Shown here: in pieces, positions 27,705 through 38,422 of the stretch
Position numbering within the stretch: the stretch's first letter is position 1
Layout of the letters: each line of letters starts with the position of its first letter
From: Tetranychus cinnabarinus
Lineage: Eukaryota; Arthropoda; Arachnida; Trombidiformes; Tetranychidae
DNA: 64,000 nucleotides
Reading direction: 5' to 3'
Assembly: GCA_022266195.1 (NCBI GenBank)
Contig: WHVY01000001.1
Location: 4,278,001-4,342,000, forward strand
The notes under the pieces: model-generated
Told to the model about the DNA's origin: nothing
The model's input: only the letters and a program-made list of their open reading frames with translations
The model's database searches: none
Translations under genes and position numbers: made by a program

Positions 27705-27935
27705 ATGGGAGCCAAGCGAAGATTATAACTCAGGTACTGGCAAATGTTACATTTCAAACTTTTATGTTCACTGACTTAGCTACAATTATACTTGAGCAAT
27801 TCAAACACTACTTTGTATAAAAACTGACTGATTTTTGATGAATGACTCAGCAATTTCTGAAAAAAATTTCGAGGTCATTTTTGGAAATTCGACTTTCGAC
27901 CCTTAGAGTTTATACGAAGGCCATATAACAATATT
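27705..27935. repeat. Diverged tandem duplication, copy 2
   Basis: Partner of 27245-27470 with 'agcgaagattataactcag', 'acttgagcaattc' and 'tttcgaggtcatttttgg...ttcgac'. Heavily diverged, so old. Confidence 0.6.
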
Positions 27936-28045
27936 TCGGCAACTTGATATCAAGCAAGAAAAAAACCATGGTAAATTACCATGTAGTAATCAAGATACAG
28001 CCAAAAGTAATAAAAGTTTCAAAAACTCAAAAAAAGATTTGAAAC

Positions 28046-28332
28046 TAGAATTCAGCTGAACGTCGAATAATCTTTTTTTCGAAAGGTACAGGGTCTGGCG
28101 GGTAAAAAAGCACAAAAAATATTCGAGAGGATTCAAAGTGAATAGTTGCACAGGCCTCATAGGTAGAAAGATTGAAGATCGAAATATAGATGCTTGAAAT
28201 GATGGCGAAAGAAGTTAGCGGAAGAAAATGAAGTCGTTTGACATCGTAAATTCTGGCATAAATTATCAAAACAGAGAAGCTTCCGTTGTAAATGGAAAAT
28301 TGAGATGCATTTTTGGAGCTTACGGTTCTGAG
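28046..28332 (-). pseudogene. Membrane-protein exon fragment, possibly gustatory receptor-like
   Basis: About 95 codons are open on the minus strand with no ATG start. There is an AG acceptor-like site at the 5' edge and a stop at the end. The reading includes hydrophobic segments FSVLIIYARIYD and LTSFAIISSIYISIFN, then STYEACATIHFESSRIFFVL. This resembles the penultimate TM and loop of arthropod gustatory receptors. No following exon was found. It lies in the repeat-rich 25.3-30.3 kb island, which favours a decayed copy. Confidence 0.25.
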
Positions 28333-28729
28333 CAAACCAGGAAAATTACGGTCTGAAGACTTGAAATGCTAACTTGTGATTAAGACGATCGAGTCTCGAA
28401 ATCAGACAAAATGAAACATGAAACAAAATTTAATAATTTAAACATTTCACTGCTACAGTCTTGATTCATTCATAAGCTAAATGAATTCACAATCTACAAA
28501 CCTTCTCAGCCCAGTATGCTTTAACAAACTTATAATAATATCACAATTCACTGATTTTTGTATTTTTATATCACTTGAGAGCAAGATTACAGATCGTGTG
28601 TTCCAACAAGGTACTGGTCAATATTTAGCGGTTAACATCTAGATCTATCGGATAGCCAAATGTTTCTTTTATAACAAGTGAATTTTACGAAACATTGCAA
28701 TGAAAAATAGGATAGATTCAATCTGTTAA

Positions 28730-28767
28730 TAACGCTCCGATTTTGGCGAGCGATCGTCTGACCTAGT
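28730..28767. repeat. 38-bp GC-rich direct repeat, left copy
   Basis: Identical over 38 bp to 30262-30299 and in the same orientation. It includes a CGCTC...GAGCG inverted pair, and its GC content is far above the surroundings. The two copies bracket the ZC3H10-like locus. Confidence 0.9.
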
Positions 28768-29098
28768 CTTAGATTAAATTTAATTTTTATTTCACCAAAC
28801 TTGGTCGGTTGATTCAAGTTTTAAGTCAAAGATCAAACCTAAAAAATCTCGCGTCTGTTGAAAGCAGGGTTTTTCAAAATAAATTAAAAAATTTTCACCC
28901 GATCTGGTTTTGTTTACATTTTCTGGCATTGTTTACGTCAATTTTTCTTTGAATTTTGGTGTTTTACTCAGTTTTTTCCCTGTTTCAACATTTTTTCAAT
29001 TATTTAATCATGAGAAATTTAGTCCCAATCAATGAGTAAGTTGTTTTTTGTGTATAATTCAATGAGATAATTAATATTTGATTTTCTTTCTTCGCTAG

Positions 29099-29683
29099 CG
29101 TTGTTTTTTTCGCAATTTTGTAGATAAAGGATTTTGTTGTTGCCTAGGATGTAAGTTTCTCCATGTAACCAGGGAAATTGAGAGGATTTACAAAAGGACT
29201 GGTAAACTTCCAAAGGATTTGCTTAACGAATAGAACAGGTAAGTTTAATTCGCTATCGGTCGATTTTTTATGTAAACTGTTTTTCTCTACAGCATTCAAG
29301 CAGAATCGGCTAACAGGAATCCAGATGTTTGTCAAGATCAGCTTCAATCCAAATGTTTTCGACCGAATTGTAAGTTTGATATCCACCAAGTTTTCAGGAC
29401 TGACATGGACACTGAAAACATTGTGGAATTTACATTTAGACCAAGTTCTGCTATGATTGTGAGTAAACTACTCTTCTTTTATTTCAACCTTTTTTAACAA
29501 ATATCTAACATGCATATAATTGTCTTTACAGGACTACATTCAGAATATATATGGCACCAAAGCTCGTAGTTTGGAGCTGAAATCTCCTTGCATTATTACA
29601 GGTAAATCAGTATCGTTTACGTATTTTTGTAATTTAATCCATAAGGAGGTTCAATTCATTTTGTAGTGTTGCCGGAATATTAA
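29099..29683 (+). pseudogene. ZC3H10-like CCCH zinc-finger gene or pseudogene, 4 exons, in-frame TAG
   Basis: Four exon-like blocks share one reading frame across canonical splice sites: 29099-29238, 29293-29458 (donor GTGAGT), 29532-29601 and 29667-29683 (stop TAA). The first block encodes a CCCH-type finger (cysteines then CKFLH) followed by VTREIERIYKRTGKLP, which resembles the region after the second finger of ZC3H10, a nuclear RNA-binding protein family. The second block carries another finger, CQDQLQSKCFRPNCKF-IH. The frame ends with PCIITVLPEY, loosely like the ZC3H10 C-terminus. The frame is broken once by TAG at 29231-29233, two codons before the first donor; using the earlier GGTAAAC donor would put the next exon out of frame. 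The first finger and start codon are not found: the ATG exon at 29010-29035 (GTAAGT donor) does not join in phase. Much shorter than ZC3H10 (about 430 residues). Most likely a decayed or truncated copy; a live gene with stop readthrough is less likely. Family call is from memory of motif patterns. Confidence 0.5.
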
Positions 29684-30261
29684 TGTTTATGAATAAGATG
29701 TTTCGTCCATTTATCCTTATTAAGTTGGCTGCAGTTGAGTGACCAATTTTTTGAGTCGCTTTGATGGATGTTCACATTGCAGCAGTGACTGTGCGATAAT
29801 GACATATGAACATAAAATTTTTACTTTCATAAACAATGATACAATGATTGATCTTAAATGATCTTGTTGACGTGCTAAGATGGTGATTGGTTTAAGATGA
29901 GAAAGAATCTGAATAGTTTTGGATTGAAGTTTTTGGCTTTGCAGGATGCCGTGCCTATGAAGGATGCAGTTACTTGTGAACACGCTTACAGCCTTCACTT
30001 TGCAGAATAACTTGAAACTAGGTATTTTCTCATGAAAAGATCTTGTCTGTATCAAATTCTCAAGTTCATTTGGAGGTCGAGTAAATTTTTCAATTTATTT
30101 TTGTCATTTATGCCAAGATTCATCGTTATGCCAAGTTTAGTTATCGAGATAAAGCTCCAAAACTCAAAAATAATAAGAATTCTTGAAGTAATTATTATGA
30201 AATATGCGCGTCGATTCAACTAGATATCGCGATAAATGAATAGACTCAATTCATATATCAC

Positions 30262-30299
30262 TAACGCTCCGATTTTGGCGAGCGATCGTCTGACCTAGT
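30262..30299. repeat. 38-bp GC-rich direct repeat, right copy
   Basis: Exact second copy of 28730-28767, 1,532 bp downstream. Flanking bases are only loosely similar ('gatagattcaat' against 'aatagactcaat'). It could be a short terminal direct repeat, a dispersed repeat fragment or a paired regulatory element. Confidence 0.9.
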
Positions 30300-31090
30300 T
30301 TGAAAAACTACTCAATAATGCGACTTGCATTAGGACTTGATTCATTGAAATGAACTGAAAATTATTTAGATATTAATGCACATTCAAACAAATTGAATTG
30401 TGTAGGTAAACAGTAAAAACATTTTCCTACTTTTTTCAGGTTTCTCGAGCAATCACACAAAAAGATAACAAAAACAAAGCCAAAATGAAAAAGGCTTCTT
30501 ACTTTCTTAACCAAAAAACAGAAATGAAAAAAAAACTTTTTACCCAGTTTCCCCATTCATTTATATTAATAATACATATTATTTTAATTTAATCCAAAGG
30601 TTGTGAGTAAAATTTCAAATCTACCGCTATTAATGCACAAATATACACACACAGATATTCATATACATATTTATATGGATAACATTAAAGTTGAAGAAGC
30701 AAACAAGAAACAGAAAAAGTAAAAATGAGAAACAAAGTAAACTCGAATTGCGTTTGCATAAAATTTTAAAAATGCATTTCTCTACCTTCTTTGTATTACT
30801 TATTATTTGACACACACACAGATGAATGAATGAAGAAAAGTAAAATTGAAGAGAGAATCAAGATGAGACTTCCATCTCATCTCGATATAATCATCTTCAA
30901 CATCCCAAACCATCATACTTGAGCAAACAAGTAATCCATCAACATGATATCATTCATTTCTCTCCCAGCATTATAACAACCTTTTTTGTTCATTCTCCCT
31001 GTCTATTTAGTCTAAGTGTTACCATGTTACATGAAATTTTACTGAAAAATACATTTCTTTACTACACTTTTTTCTCCTTCTCTCATAGAT

Positions 31091-31110
31091 CATCATCATC
31101 ATCATCATCA
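31091..31110. repeat. (ATC)n microsatellite
   Basis: Six and a half uninterrupted ATC/CAT units in a pyrimidine-rich stretch. Confidence 0.95.
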
Positions 31111-31601
31111 ACATCACTTCTCTTCATTGCAACAGTAAAAATAATCATAATTCGCATTTCCCTTATTCGCATCTTTTATCATCATCATCTTTTCTCATCT
31201 ATTAACCTTACCAAATCTCAACCTTATTTAATTATTTAAACATCCAGTTTAACTGGGAATTTGTTTTTATCATTATCTTTATCAACTAATTTCACCTTCA
31301 TCTACTTTAATCATTTGTTACACGATGAAAATTAAAGATAAAATAAGCTTCTTCTTCTTGCTATTAACCATTTGAGTAAAAATATAATTTTGATAATGGC
31401 AATGAACCTAAAGGATTACCTTGTTTATGTTCACCTTTTTCCTCATCTCTTCCTTTTAATATTCATTTCTGCTTATTTTTTGTTTACTTTGTTTTGTTTT
31501 CTTGTAAAAATGAATTCAAATTTCATCTGAAATTGTCTAATGAAGTGTTAACTTGAATCTTTACATTTCTCGGCAACAAAAATGAATGTGATTCTCGACA
31601 G

Positions 31602-31691
31602 TCAAAGCTAATTGTTAGGCTTTTTAACTGCTTCAGGCTTCTAAATAAGATTCTTTTGGATGAAAAGGCAAAGGAGATTCTCATGGAACTG
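31602..31691 (+). other. Isolated 30-codon exon-like block between consensus splice sites
   Basis: A TTCTCGACAG acceptor precedes exactly 90 bases (phase 0 at both ends) followed by a GTAAGTG donor. The block reads SKLIVRLFNCFRLLN and then KILLDEKAKEILMEL, an amphipathic helix-like segment. No partner exons recognised within several kb. The opposite strand also has an open frame, so the strand is uncertain. Either one exon of a long-intron gene or chance. Confidence 0.22.
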
Positions 31692-32912
31692 GTAAGTGTA
31701 AACATGATGTGAATACTAATATTTGAATGAAAATGTAATATAACATGGAGCTTGATATAACTATTAATGATGATGGATCATTCTTAATGGGATTGGATTG
31801 AGGAGCAAAATGATCAAAATTGTGTTCATCCAGATAACTTAAAAAATGGCAAAAAATTGGCAAAAGTATCTTCACTATTAAACTTGCTTGTACTCAATGT
31901 GATATCAATTATAATCATCTCGGTGCATTGTATCATTTGGTGAAGATGTTTCAAAAGATTTACTAATTGAAACTATTTTATTAATGTTTTGCCAACATTT
32001 CTCTTAGATTCTCTCTTCCATCTCCATGATGAAATGATTGAAAATTTAGTTACATTTTTTTGTATTTTCTCACATAACTTTACAGGATCAAATTTCATTT
32101 GTTTCATTTCATCTGTATCTGATTTTATGTTCAGGTCAGTCTGCAAACTTTGAGGGTCAACTTTCTAATCTTTTTTATCGATTTTTCAAGACTGTTTCAA
32201 GATTAAAATAAGAATCAACTTAGATCATGACATATTAATGAACAATTACAGCTAAATATTCATTGCCGTTATTGAACTCCATGGTAATTAAAAAGTTGTT
32301 TAACATTTTTCGTAGAAAGATTTTTTCCAACTTTTTTGCAAGTTTGATGAAAATGCTATTCAAAAATCTCATAGAGAATGTTGAAAAGGAGATTTTCGAA
32401 CTGTCAATACGAATCTTATTTGTGTTTCTTTCAAGTCGATAGCGTACATTGCGATAGATAAGAGCTTAAGTATCTTTAATTAAGACTAAAATGGATTTGA
32501 AAGAGTCCATTAGAATCGTTATGCTTGAAAATTAACAAAACATGACTTTATTAATACATCAATTGAAGTTGTGCATGTTGATTAGCGCTAAAACGTGCCA
32601 ATGGCTTTTTTTATTCTTGCGTCTTGGTCCTTTGAGAAATTCATACAACTTTGAGTATAACCTTCCTATTGAAGTCAAAGAGAGTAACTTGTTTTGAGAT
32701 ATTTTTTGTATCTCACCTTTTGATCTTAACAGGAATCATGAATATTATCATGATGATGATAATTTTTGAAACACTAAAGTTGCATGCAGGTTAAACCTTT
32801 TGTGTGTTTAACTTACCTTTCAGTTGAATTATGTATACGTAATGAAAGAGATGAAGTAAAAGATGAAAGAAGATGAAATGCAATGAGAATCCTACTGATG
32901 AATCCTATTCTT

Positions 32913-32965
32913 TCATCATCATTATCATCATCATCATCATCATCATCTCTCTCTCTCTCTCTCTT
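32913..32965. repeat. Compound microsatellite (ATC)n(CT)n
   Basis: A run of TCATCATCATTATCATC units passes into nine CT dinucleotides. The longest simple-sequence tract in the window. Confidence 0.95.
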
Positions 32966-33757
32966 CACTTGCTTCTTGTATTTGCCTGAACAGATATCTT
33001 ATTCACAGAATGTGAACCTTTAATTCAATTGCATGTAATCCATTTGGGATTACACTTCATTTTCAATCTAACTTGCTTCATGATTCTCAGCCTGAAGGGA
33101 TAAATTAGATAAAAGTATATATAACATGAACATATTTGTTTATTCAGTTTCAGATAATGATAGCTCAGTTTTGCTGGCTTCTTCTTTAAATCATTATCTT
33201 CATGTTGTAACTTTAATTTACCACTTTAACCATTAAACTTATCACTTTCATTTTATCATTTTGTCTCATCTAAATGCATCTTCAATCCATAATTTGTAAA
33301 CAAGTTCATTGAATAATTTCATCTTTTTTCTTGTTTCCTCATGTTGATTAGAAAACATGGAAAAATCAAATTATCATTTATTAACTTGCCAAATGAAATG
33401 ATCAACAATTTTCAGGTTAATTTCCACAAATCACAGTTAAATTGCATAAACATAATCACTTAACACGTTTAAATATTCATCATTTCCCGAAAGGAATCAA
33501 AAAAGGACAAAAAATCAATGAACTTATCTAGAATAACGAGTTAAATGTTGAAAATCACAATCTGGAGTTTCATCCATTCTTGAACAATTTCAATTCGTTC
33601 TCGTTTTCAAGTAAAGCTAAGTTGCTATTAAGCTGTGATTCAATATTAGAATGTCAAATAATGAACCTTTTTATATTTAATTTCAACATTTAAGTTACTT
33701 TATTCATAGCTTTTAGTTGAAAATAAATTCATTGAGTCTATTGAATAAATAATTGAA

Positions 33758-34224
33758 GGTTTGAAGACAAGCATTTAAAAGACTTCATACAGATGGTTCA
33801 ATCCATTGGTTCAACTTTTTTAGAGTGATACAACCATGGAATCAGAAATATTTACATTCTTTTTCTCATAAAATCATTCATTCATTCATTCTCAAAAGAT
33901 TCTTTGAACTTTTATTTTGTTTGATCACCACTTATTGAGGTTTGACAATATCAAATAGCTTGGACTATCAAATAAAATCAAAGGCACAATTTAAACTCGT
34001 AACAATTATTGTCTTGTCTTTTCTGTGTGTCTGCAACAATTGGAAAGTTAATGGTGAATTTCATGTGAAATGTCAAATGTTAAATTAGTTAGATCGATCC
34101 ACTTCTGTGTATTTAATAAATGATTTTGTTTTGATTGAATAACAATTTTCACTTTTTACAAAAAAAAGTTTCTTTCTCTGTAAATAGATGGAGCAGATTG
34201 CTTCAATTGAACTTTATTTTTTAC
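33758..34224. repeat. 3' flank of SLC17-like gene, copy A of a ~460-bp direct duplication
   Basis: This stretch, which holds the end of the transporter's 3' UTR and its downstream flank, recurs in the same orientation at 37958-38422. Long blocks are identical (for example from 'ggcacaatttaaactcg' through 'tgtgtctgcaacaat'). Differences are small indels and substitutions. Homology stops abruptly just past the AATAAA signal. See the partner copy and the finding. Confidence 0.9.
34213..34218 (-). promoter_or_regulatory. Polyadenylation signal of the SLC17-like gene
   Basis: TTTATT on the plus strand is AATAAA on the minus strand, about 127 bp past the transporter's stop. It is the nearest canonical signal downstream, and no other coding sequence intervenes. 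Confidence 0.5.
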
Positions 34225-34344
34225 TTTTTCAAGTTTTATTATCAAGAAGCTTAGGTTCATACTTTCATCGATAGGTTCAAGCGCAACATCGATAAAGATT
34301 AATTTATCGAAGGTTGTCGAGGGAAAACAGGATGAACACAACTC

Positions 34345-36806
34345 TTATATGGCCTCGTCTCTTTCTTCTCGCTCTAGATTGTTATCTGCGCTATCAATTG
34401 ATCGAGAAGGAGCGACACCCCATGGTACTGGTTCAGCTTTAGCAAATATGATAAAAATTAAACCACCGAAAGTCATGACACCAGCACCAATAAAAAATAC
34501 ATATCTCCAGGCTTCACTGTGGTCTAACTGTAAACAAGAAGCAATTAAATTATGATGAAATGAGTTTCATGAAATGTTAATAATGTGCTGTTGATTTACT
34601 AACCCCACTATCAAGTAATTCACCAATTATCAGAGGCGATATGAAACCACTAGCAGCAGCAGTTGTATTAGTAATACCGAAAACACTTCCAGCTAGATCA
34701 GGTGCCACTTCAGATACAATTGGCCAGTCGCCTGCTGCTTGAAATCCCATGAAGAACACTGAAATAACTAACAAAACCAGAATCAGAGTTGTATTCTCTT
34801 TGATGAATGGTATTGTCACGAGAGCAATTGCAGGTAAAAAAAAAGCTTGAATAAGAAAGATAAAAGATTTAACGGTTAGTTTGAGGAATGCAAAACGCAA
34901 GAAGATCAAACAATACTTATGGATTCGGCGAGCTTCCTGCCCACTGTTCGAGAAACATAGCCGTTGTTGATCAAATATTTAAATATAGGTGGAGACGATA
35001 AATTTGAGATCGCCATAGCAATGTATAGCAGGGAATTGAAAGAACCATTACTAGTCAGGTTCATGCCAAGTTCAGATTCGAGATAAGCGGGAATTTTGGT
35101 GTTGAAAATCATGATACCCATAGATATGCATCCTTTAGCAACAATGATTGACCAAATCGTAAGGGAGCTGAATATAGATAACCAAGGTACTGACATCTTT
35201 CGTGTTAAAACAAAAAAGAAACATTATTGATTAAGATTGTTGTAGGCAATATTTTGAATAGCTATACCTAGCAAATCATTTCCCTTCGTTTTAAAAACGA
35301 TCGTCACAGGCATGATAAGCGTGATTATTTACTAAAGTAATGCAAAGTTGATCGATACGTTGAGCGCTTAAACAATATCTGGCTTGCTGAGTAAAATTCA
35401 ATCTCACCTTTACTTTTCCAACATTTGAATTGGCTTTATTGATGTAATCAATCTCATATTTAGATATGAATGGATGATTATTTGGTGTTACAGTGATCGT
35501 TGTAAGCCACAAAAATGGAATGATTAAGTTAATGGCACCCAATGAGTAAAAGACGAGAGGCCATCCTCCCAATAAATCTTGATTGCAAAGCCAAGCAGTG
35601 TAGGGCATAACAGCAGCAGTGCCTATGTTAGCACCAACATTAAGCAAACTTATCGGAAAGACTAATTCATCAGGTGGAAACCATTTACTTGCCAAAACCA
35701 ATAACAAAGCAATTGTAGGAGCTTGGCTTGCACCTAAGAGTACTCGGACAATCGATATGCAGGCAACACCGGCATGAGCAGCAATCGGGGTTAAGGCCGA
35801 TAATATGGCTGAGATAATGTTACAGATGATACACAAATGAACAACATTGAATTTATCTGATAAAACTCCAGTGATTATTTGAAATGCAGCATATCCATAG
35901 AAATAGGAACCAAGAATAACACCTTCTTGACTTGCGGTCCAAGCAAACTGGATGATTTGAAACCAAATTAATCATGTTTTTACTTGTCTAGTTTATTGAT
36001 TGAATTGAGTAAAGTTGACAAAAACAGATAATGTTTAATTTAATTTAATTACTATTGATGATGGCCTAAATTTGTAAAACTGATAAGATCACTATCACTT
36101 AATAATAGTTAGAAAACTTAATTAAATGAATCCCATTTTGGGGAGAAGGGCAAAGAGGCTACAAGGAGATGTCATTTGCAGAGTTGAATTGTTTTAATTG
36201 TAAAATTTGTAAGTCTAAGACCCATACTGGACAAATAGAGAGTTAAAACTAATTAAAACGCATATCAAATGAAAGCCAAGAAAATTTGCGTTAATTTAAG
36301 TCTGTAGATAGTAAAACACATATTAAGTTTATTTGATAATCAAATAAATATGATTCTTATTTGATTTCTGTTTCAATCATTTGACATTTTTTTGCATTGA
36401 AAATTTAGATCTTCATTATTAATATCACAATTTCGGCTTCAAACAATTGGTAAATATTGAGATTCAAAGTGTTTAATATTAATATTTGTCAATAACATTG
36501 ACTAAAATCATAACTTACCTTTTCATGTATTGGTTTGATTGTAATTGAATTGTTGCTGTCACCCACTAAATATGAAGTTGATTTGTTTAACTTGGATTCA
36601 TCTTCAGTCATTGAAACTATCGCAACACTTAAACAATTACGAACCGCATACATAACAATTGCTGTTAAAGCAGTCATAAAGGCAATGTAAAACCTAGTCG
36701 GAATGCAAGGTTTCGGGAAATTATCGTTAGCTTTGGATTCCATGATTGTTGGTAATACCGAGTTGGTTCTCATCTCGATCTCTGATTCAATTTCCATGTT
36801 GTTCAT
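34345..36806 (-). CDS. SLC17-family (sialin/phosphate cotransporter-like) MFS transporter, 5 exons, 510 aa
   Basis: Five exons on the minus strand join in frame: 36806-36519, 35947-35408, 35196-34917, 34845-34604 and 34527-34345, with the stop at 34347-34345. All introns are GT-AG (571, 211, 71 and 76 bp) with phases 0, 0, 1, 0. I chose the ATG at 36806 because the frame upstream has no earlier ATG before the sequence becomes AT-rich. The 510 residues are normal for SLC17, a 12-TM major-facilitator family that carries organic anions, sialic acid, phosphate or glutamate across plasma, lysosomal or vesicle membranes. Diagnostic pieces are the TM1 motif YAVRNCLSVAIV with the conserved Arg56, the segment after intron 1 (FAWTASQEGVILGS), Arg164 followed by GASQAPT and WFPPDE (185-190), and the late GDWPIVSEVAPDLAGSVFGI region. 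Sequons at Asn74 and Asn85 lie in the first loop, as in relatives. Oddities: the family's usual E-R after the W.P motif is E-L here (190-191), and the Q-x-P-G-G of TM2 reads QIITG. The substrate cannot be read from sequence; sialin-like and Na/phosphate-like are both possible. Confidence 0.93.
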
Positions 36807-37182
36807 CAGTACAGAGCAAAACAAAAAGACAATAATTAACAATTATTATGGAAAACAGTAAAGAATTTAAATGAAGTGATTTAAATTGTTAGCTAAAGAG
36901 TCACAACAAAATCAAGTAAACATTTTGGTACAATTGAAACATATGAGAGCAATGTTGTGCTGATTCGAGCATTTTATATTCAACTTTTTTATCAAAGTAA
37001 CCGTTAGAGAGTTGATTATACTCTGAGGTGGTTAATGTTCGTGTTCAGCGACGTGTCTTTGTTTGAATTGTTTTCAGTTTTGACTCTGATGCAATTTTTA
37101 TATCTTCAATGAATCTTAATTGTCTTTCAGGATTGCGAGAAGAGTGTCTAACAAATAAAACAAGGAATAATGGAAATAACTT

Positions 37183-37300
37183 TACATGCAAGAGTACTGT
37201 TCGATAACGCGAAAAATGATAGTTGACCAGCTTTATCGATGGCATAATTTTCAAATCGACTTTTACTTGAAAATCGAAAGAAATTTTACTGAAAAGCGCA
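37183..37300. repeat. Short direct repeat, copy 1 (pair with 37612-37725)
   Basis: Shares 'caagagtactgttcgataacgcg' almost exactly, then a diverged tail with 'tttcaaatcgactt' and 'aaagaaattttac', with 37612-37725. It lies upstream of the SLC17-like gene; no coding potential seen. Confidence 0.75.
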
Positions 37301-37611
37301 TATGTCAAATTGAATAGGGAAAATGGCCTACTCTGAGAATTTTTCCAAAATATTTTTCTGATGCAACTTTGTGTGCTGATTTCAAAGATGTAATTAATTT
37401 TTTACAGTACGCATAGTTTTTGAGATAAAGGTCAAAATGCTAAAAACCAAGTTATTCGTTAAAGCAGGCTCTTTTTGCAAGCATTTATATTTTGTCATGA
37501 ACAATCCAATGATCAATAAAAAAGACAAAAAATAGCCAGAACTAGATTTTTTCTTGAAAAAATGTATTAATCATTTATATTTCAATCACAATATGCTCAG
37601 CAACGATCAGA

Positions 37612-37725
37612 AAACTTTACAGGCAAGAGTACTGTTCGATAACGCGGAAAACATTGACATTCGTCAACACTTTTTCCTGGAATAAGTTTCAAATCGACTT
37701 AAAAATTTAAAGAAATTGTACAGAA
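37612..37725. repeat. Short direct repeat, copy 2
   Basis: Second copy of the 37183-37300 unit in the same orientation. The 5' half is nearly identical and the 3' half is diverged. The two lie about 430 bp apart between the transporter gene and copy B of its 3' flank. Confidence 0.75.
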
Positions 37726-37957
37726 AATTACCTTTCCAAGTGTACTGGTACCTTCTGGTTACCTATGGAAAATCAGAAAAATTAGTTTGATAGTAAATCC
37801 AATTCAACTGTATGAAAAAGCTATCCAACTTTGAACCTGATTTTATCGAAAACTGTTGAACGAAGAAACTTTTATGCTACAGGAAAAGCATCTGCAAGTT
37901 GATATGGAAAATTGTCAATCGAAGTAAACTTTTTAGATGCAAGTTTTGGTGCAGATT

Positions 37958-38422
37958 AAGGTTTAAAGAGAAGCATCGAAAAGATTTTTCATACAGATGG
38001 TTCAATCCATTGGTTCAACTTTTATTTTGAGTGAAACAACCATGGAATCAGAAATATTTACATTCTTTTTCTTTCTAAATCAGTCATTCATTCTCAAAAG
38101 ATTCTTTCAACTCCGATAATATTTTTGTTTGATCACCACTTATTGATGGTTTGACAATATCAAATAGCTTGGACTATCAAATAAAATCAAAGGCACAATT
38201 TAAACTCGTAACAATTATTGTCTTGTCTTTTCTGTGTGTCTGCAACAATCGGAAAGTTAATGATGAATTTCATGTGAAATGTTGAATTAGTTAGATCCAC
38301 TTCTGTGTATTTAATAAATGATTTTGTTTTGATTGAATAACAATTTTCATTTTTTACAAAAAAGAAAGTTTCTTTCTCTGTAAATAGATGGAGCAGATTG
38401 CTTCAATTGAACTTTATTTTTT
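37958..38422. repeat. Copy B of the duplicated SLC17 3' flank, now 5' of the gene
   Basis: Near-identical to 33758-34224, including the AATAAA-complement at 38413-38418. It sits about 1.15 kb upstream of the transporter's start codon, so the gene lies between two direct copies of its own 3' flank. Beyond 38422 I see no remnant of a second transporter coding region, as if a tandem copy was lost or never carried. Confidence 0.9.

Larger units (their letters stand above)
30300..33757. other. Spacer between ZC3H10-like locus and SLC17 3' flank
   Basis: Microsatellites at 31091 and 32913, pyrimidine-rich 30950-31350, and the single 30-codon exon-like block at 31602-31691. Nothing else supported. 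Confidence 0.55.

Noticed and set aside
29293..29456. Alternative reading of zinc-finger exon 2 (…FKQNRLTGIQMF…)
   Set aside because: That frame does not continue across the downstream donor and acceptor, whereas the finger-containing frame does.
29720..30055. 111-codon minus-strand frame after the zinc-finger locus
   Set aside because: No ATG start and no family pattern; likely antisense of a 3' flank.
32913..32965. Regular spacing in (ATC)n considered as a CRISPR-like or satellite array
   Set aside because: Simple microsatellite; no unique spacers.
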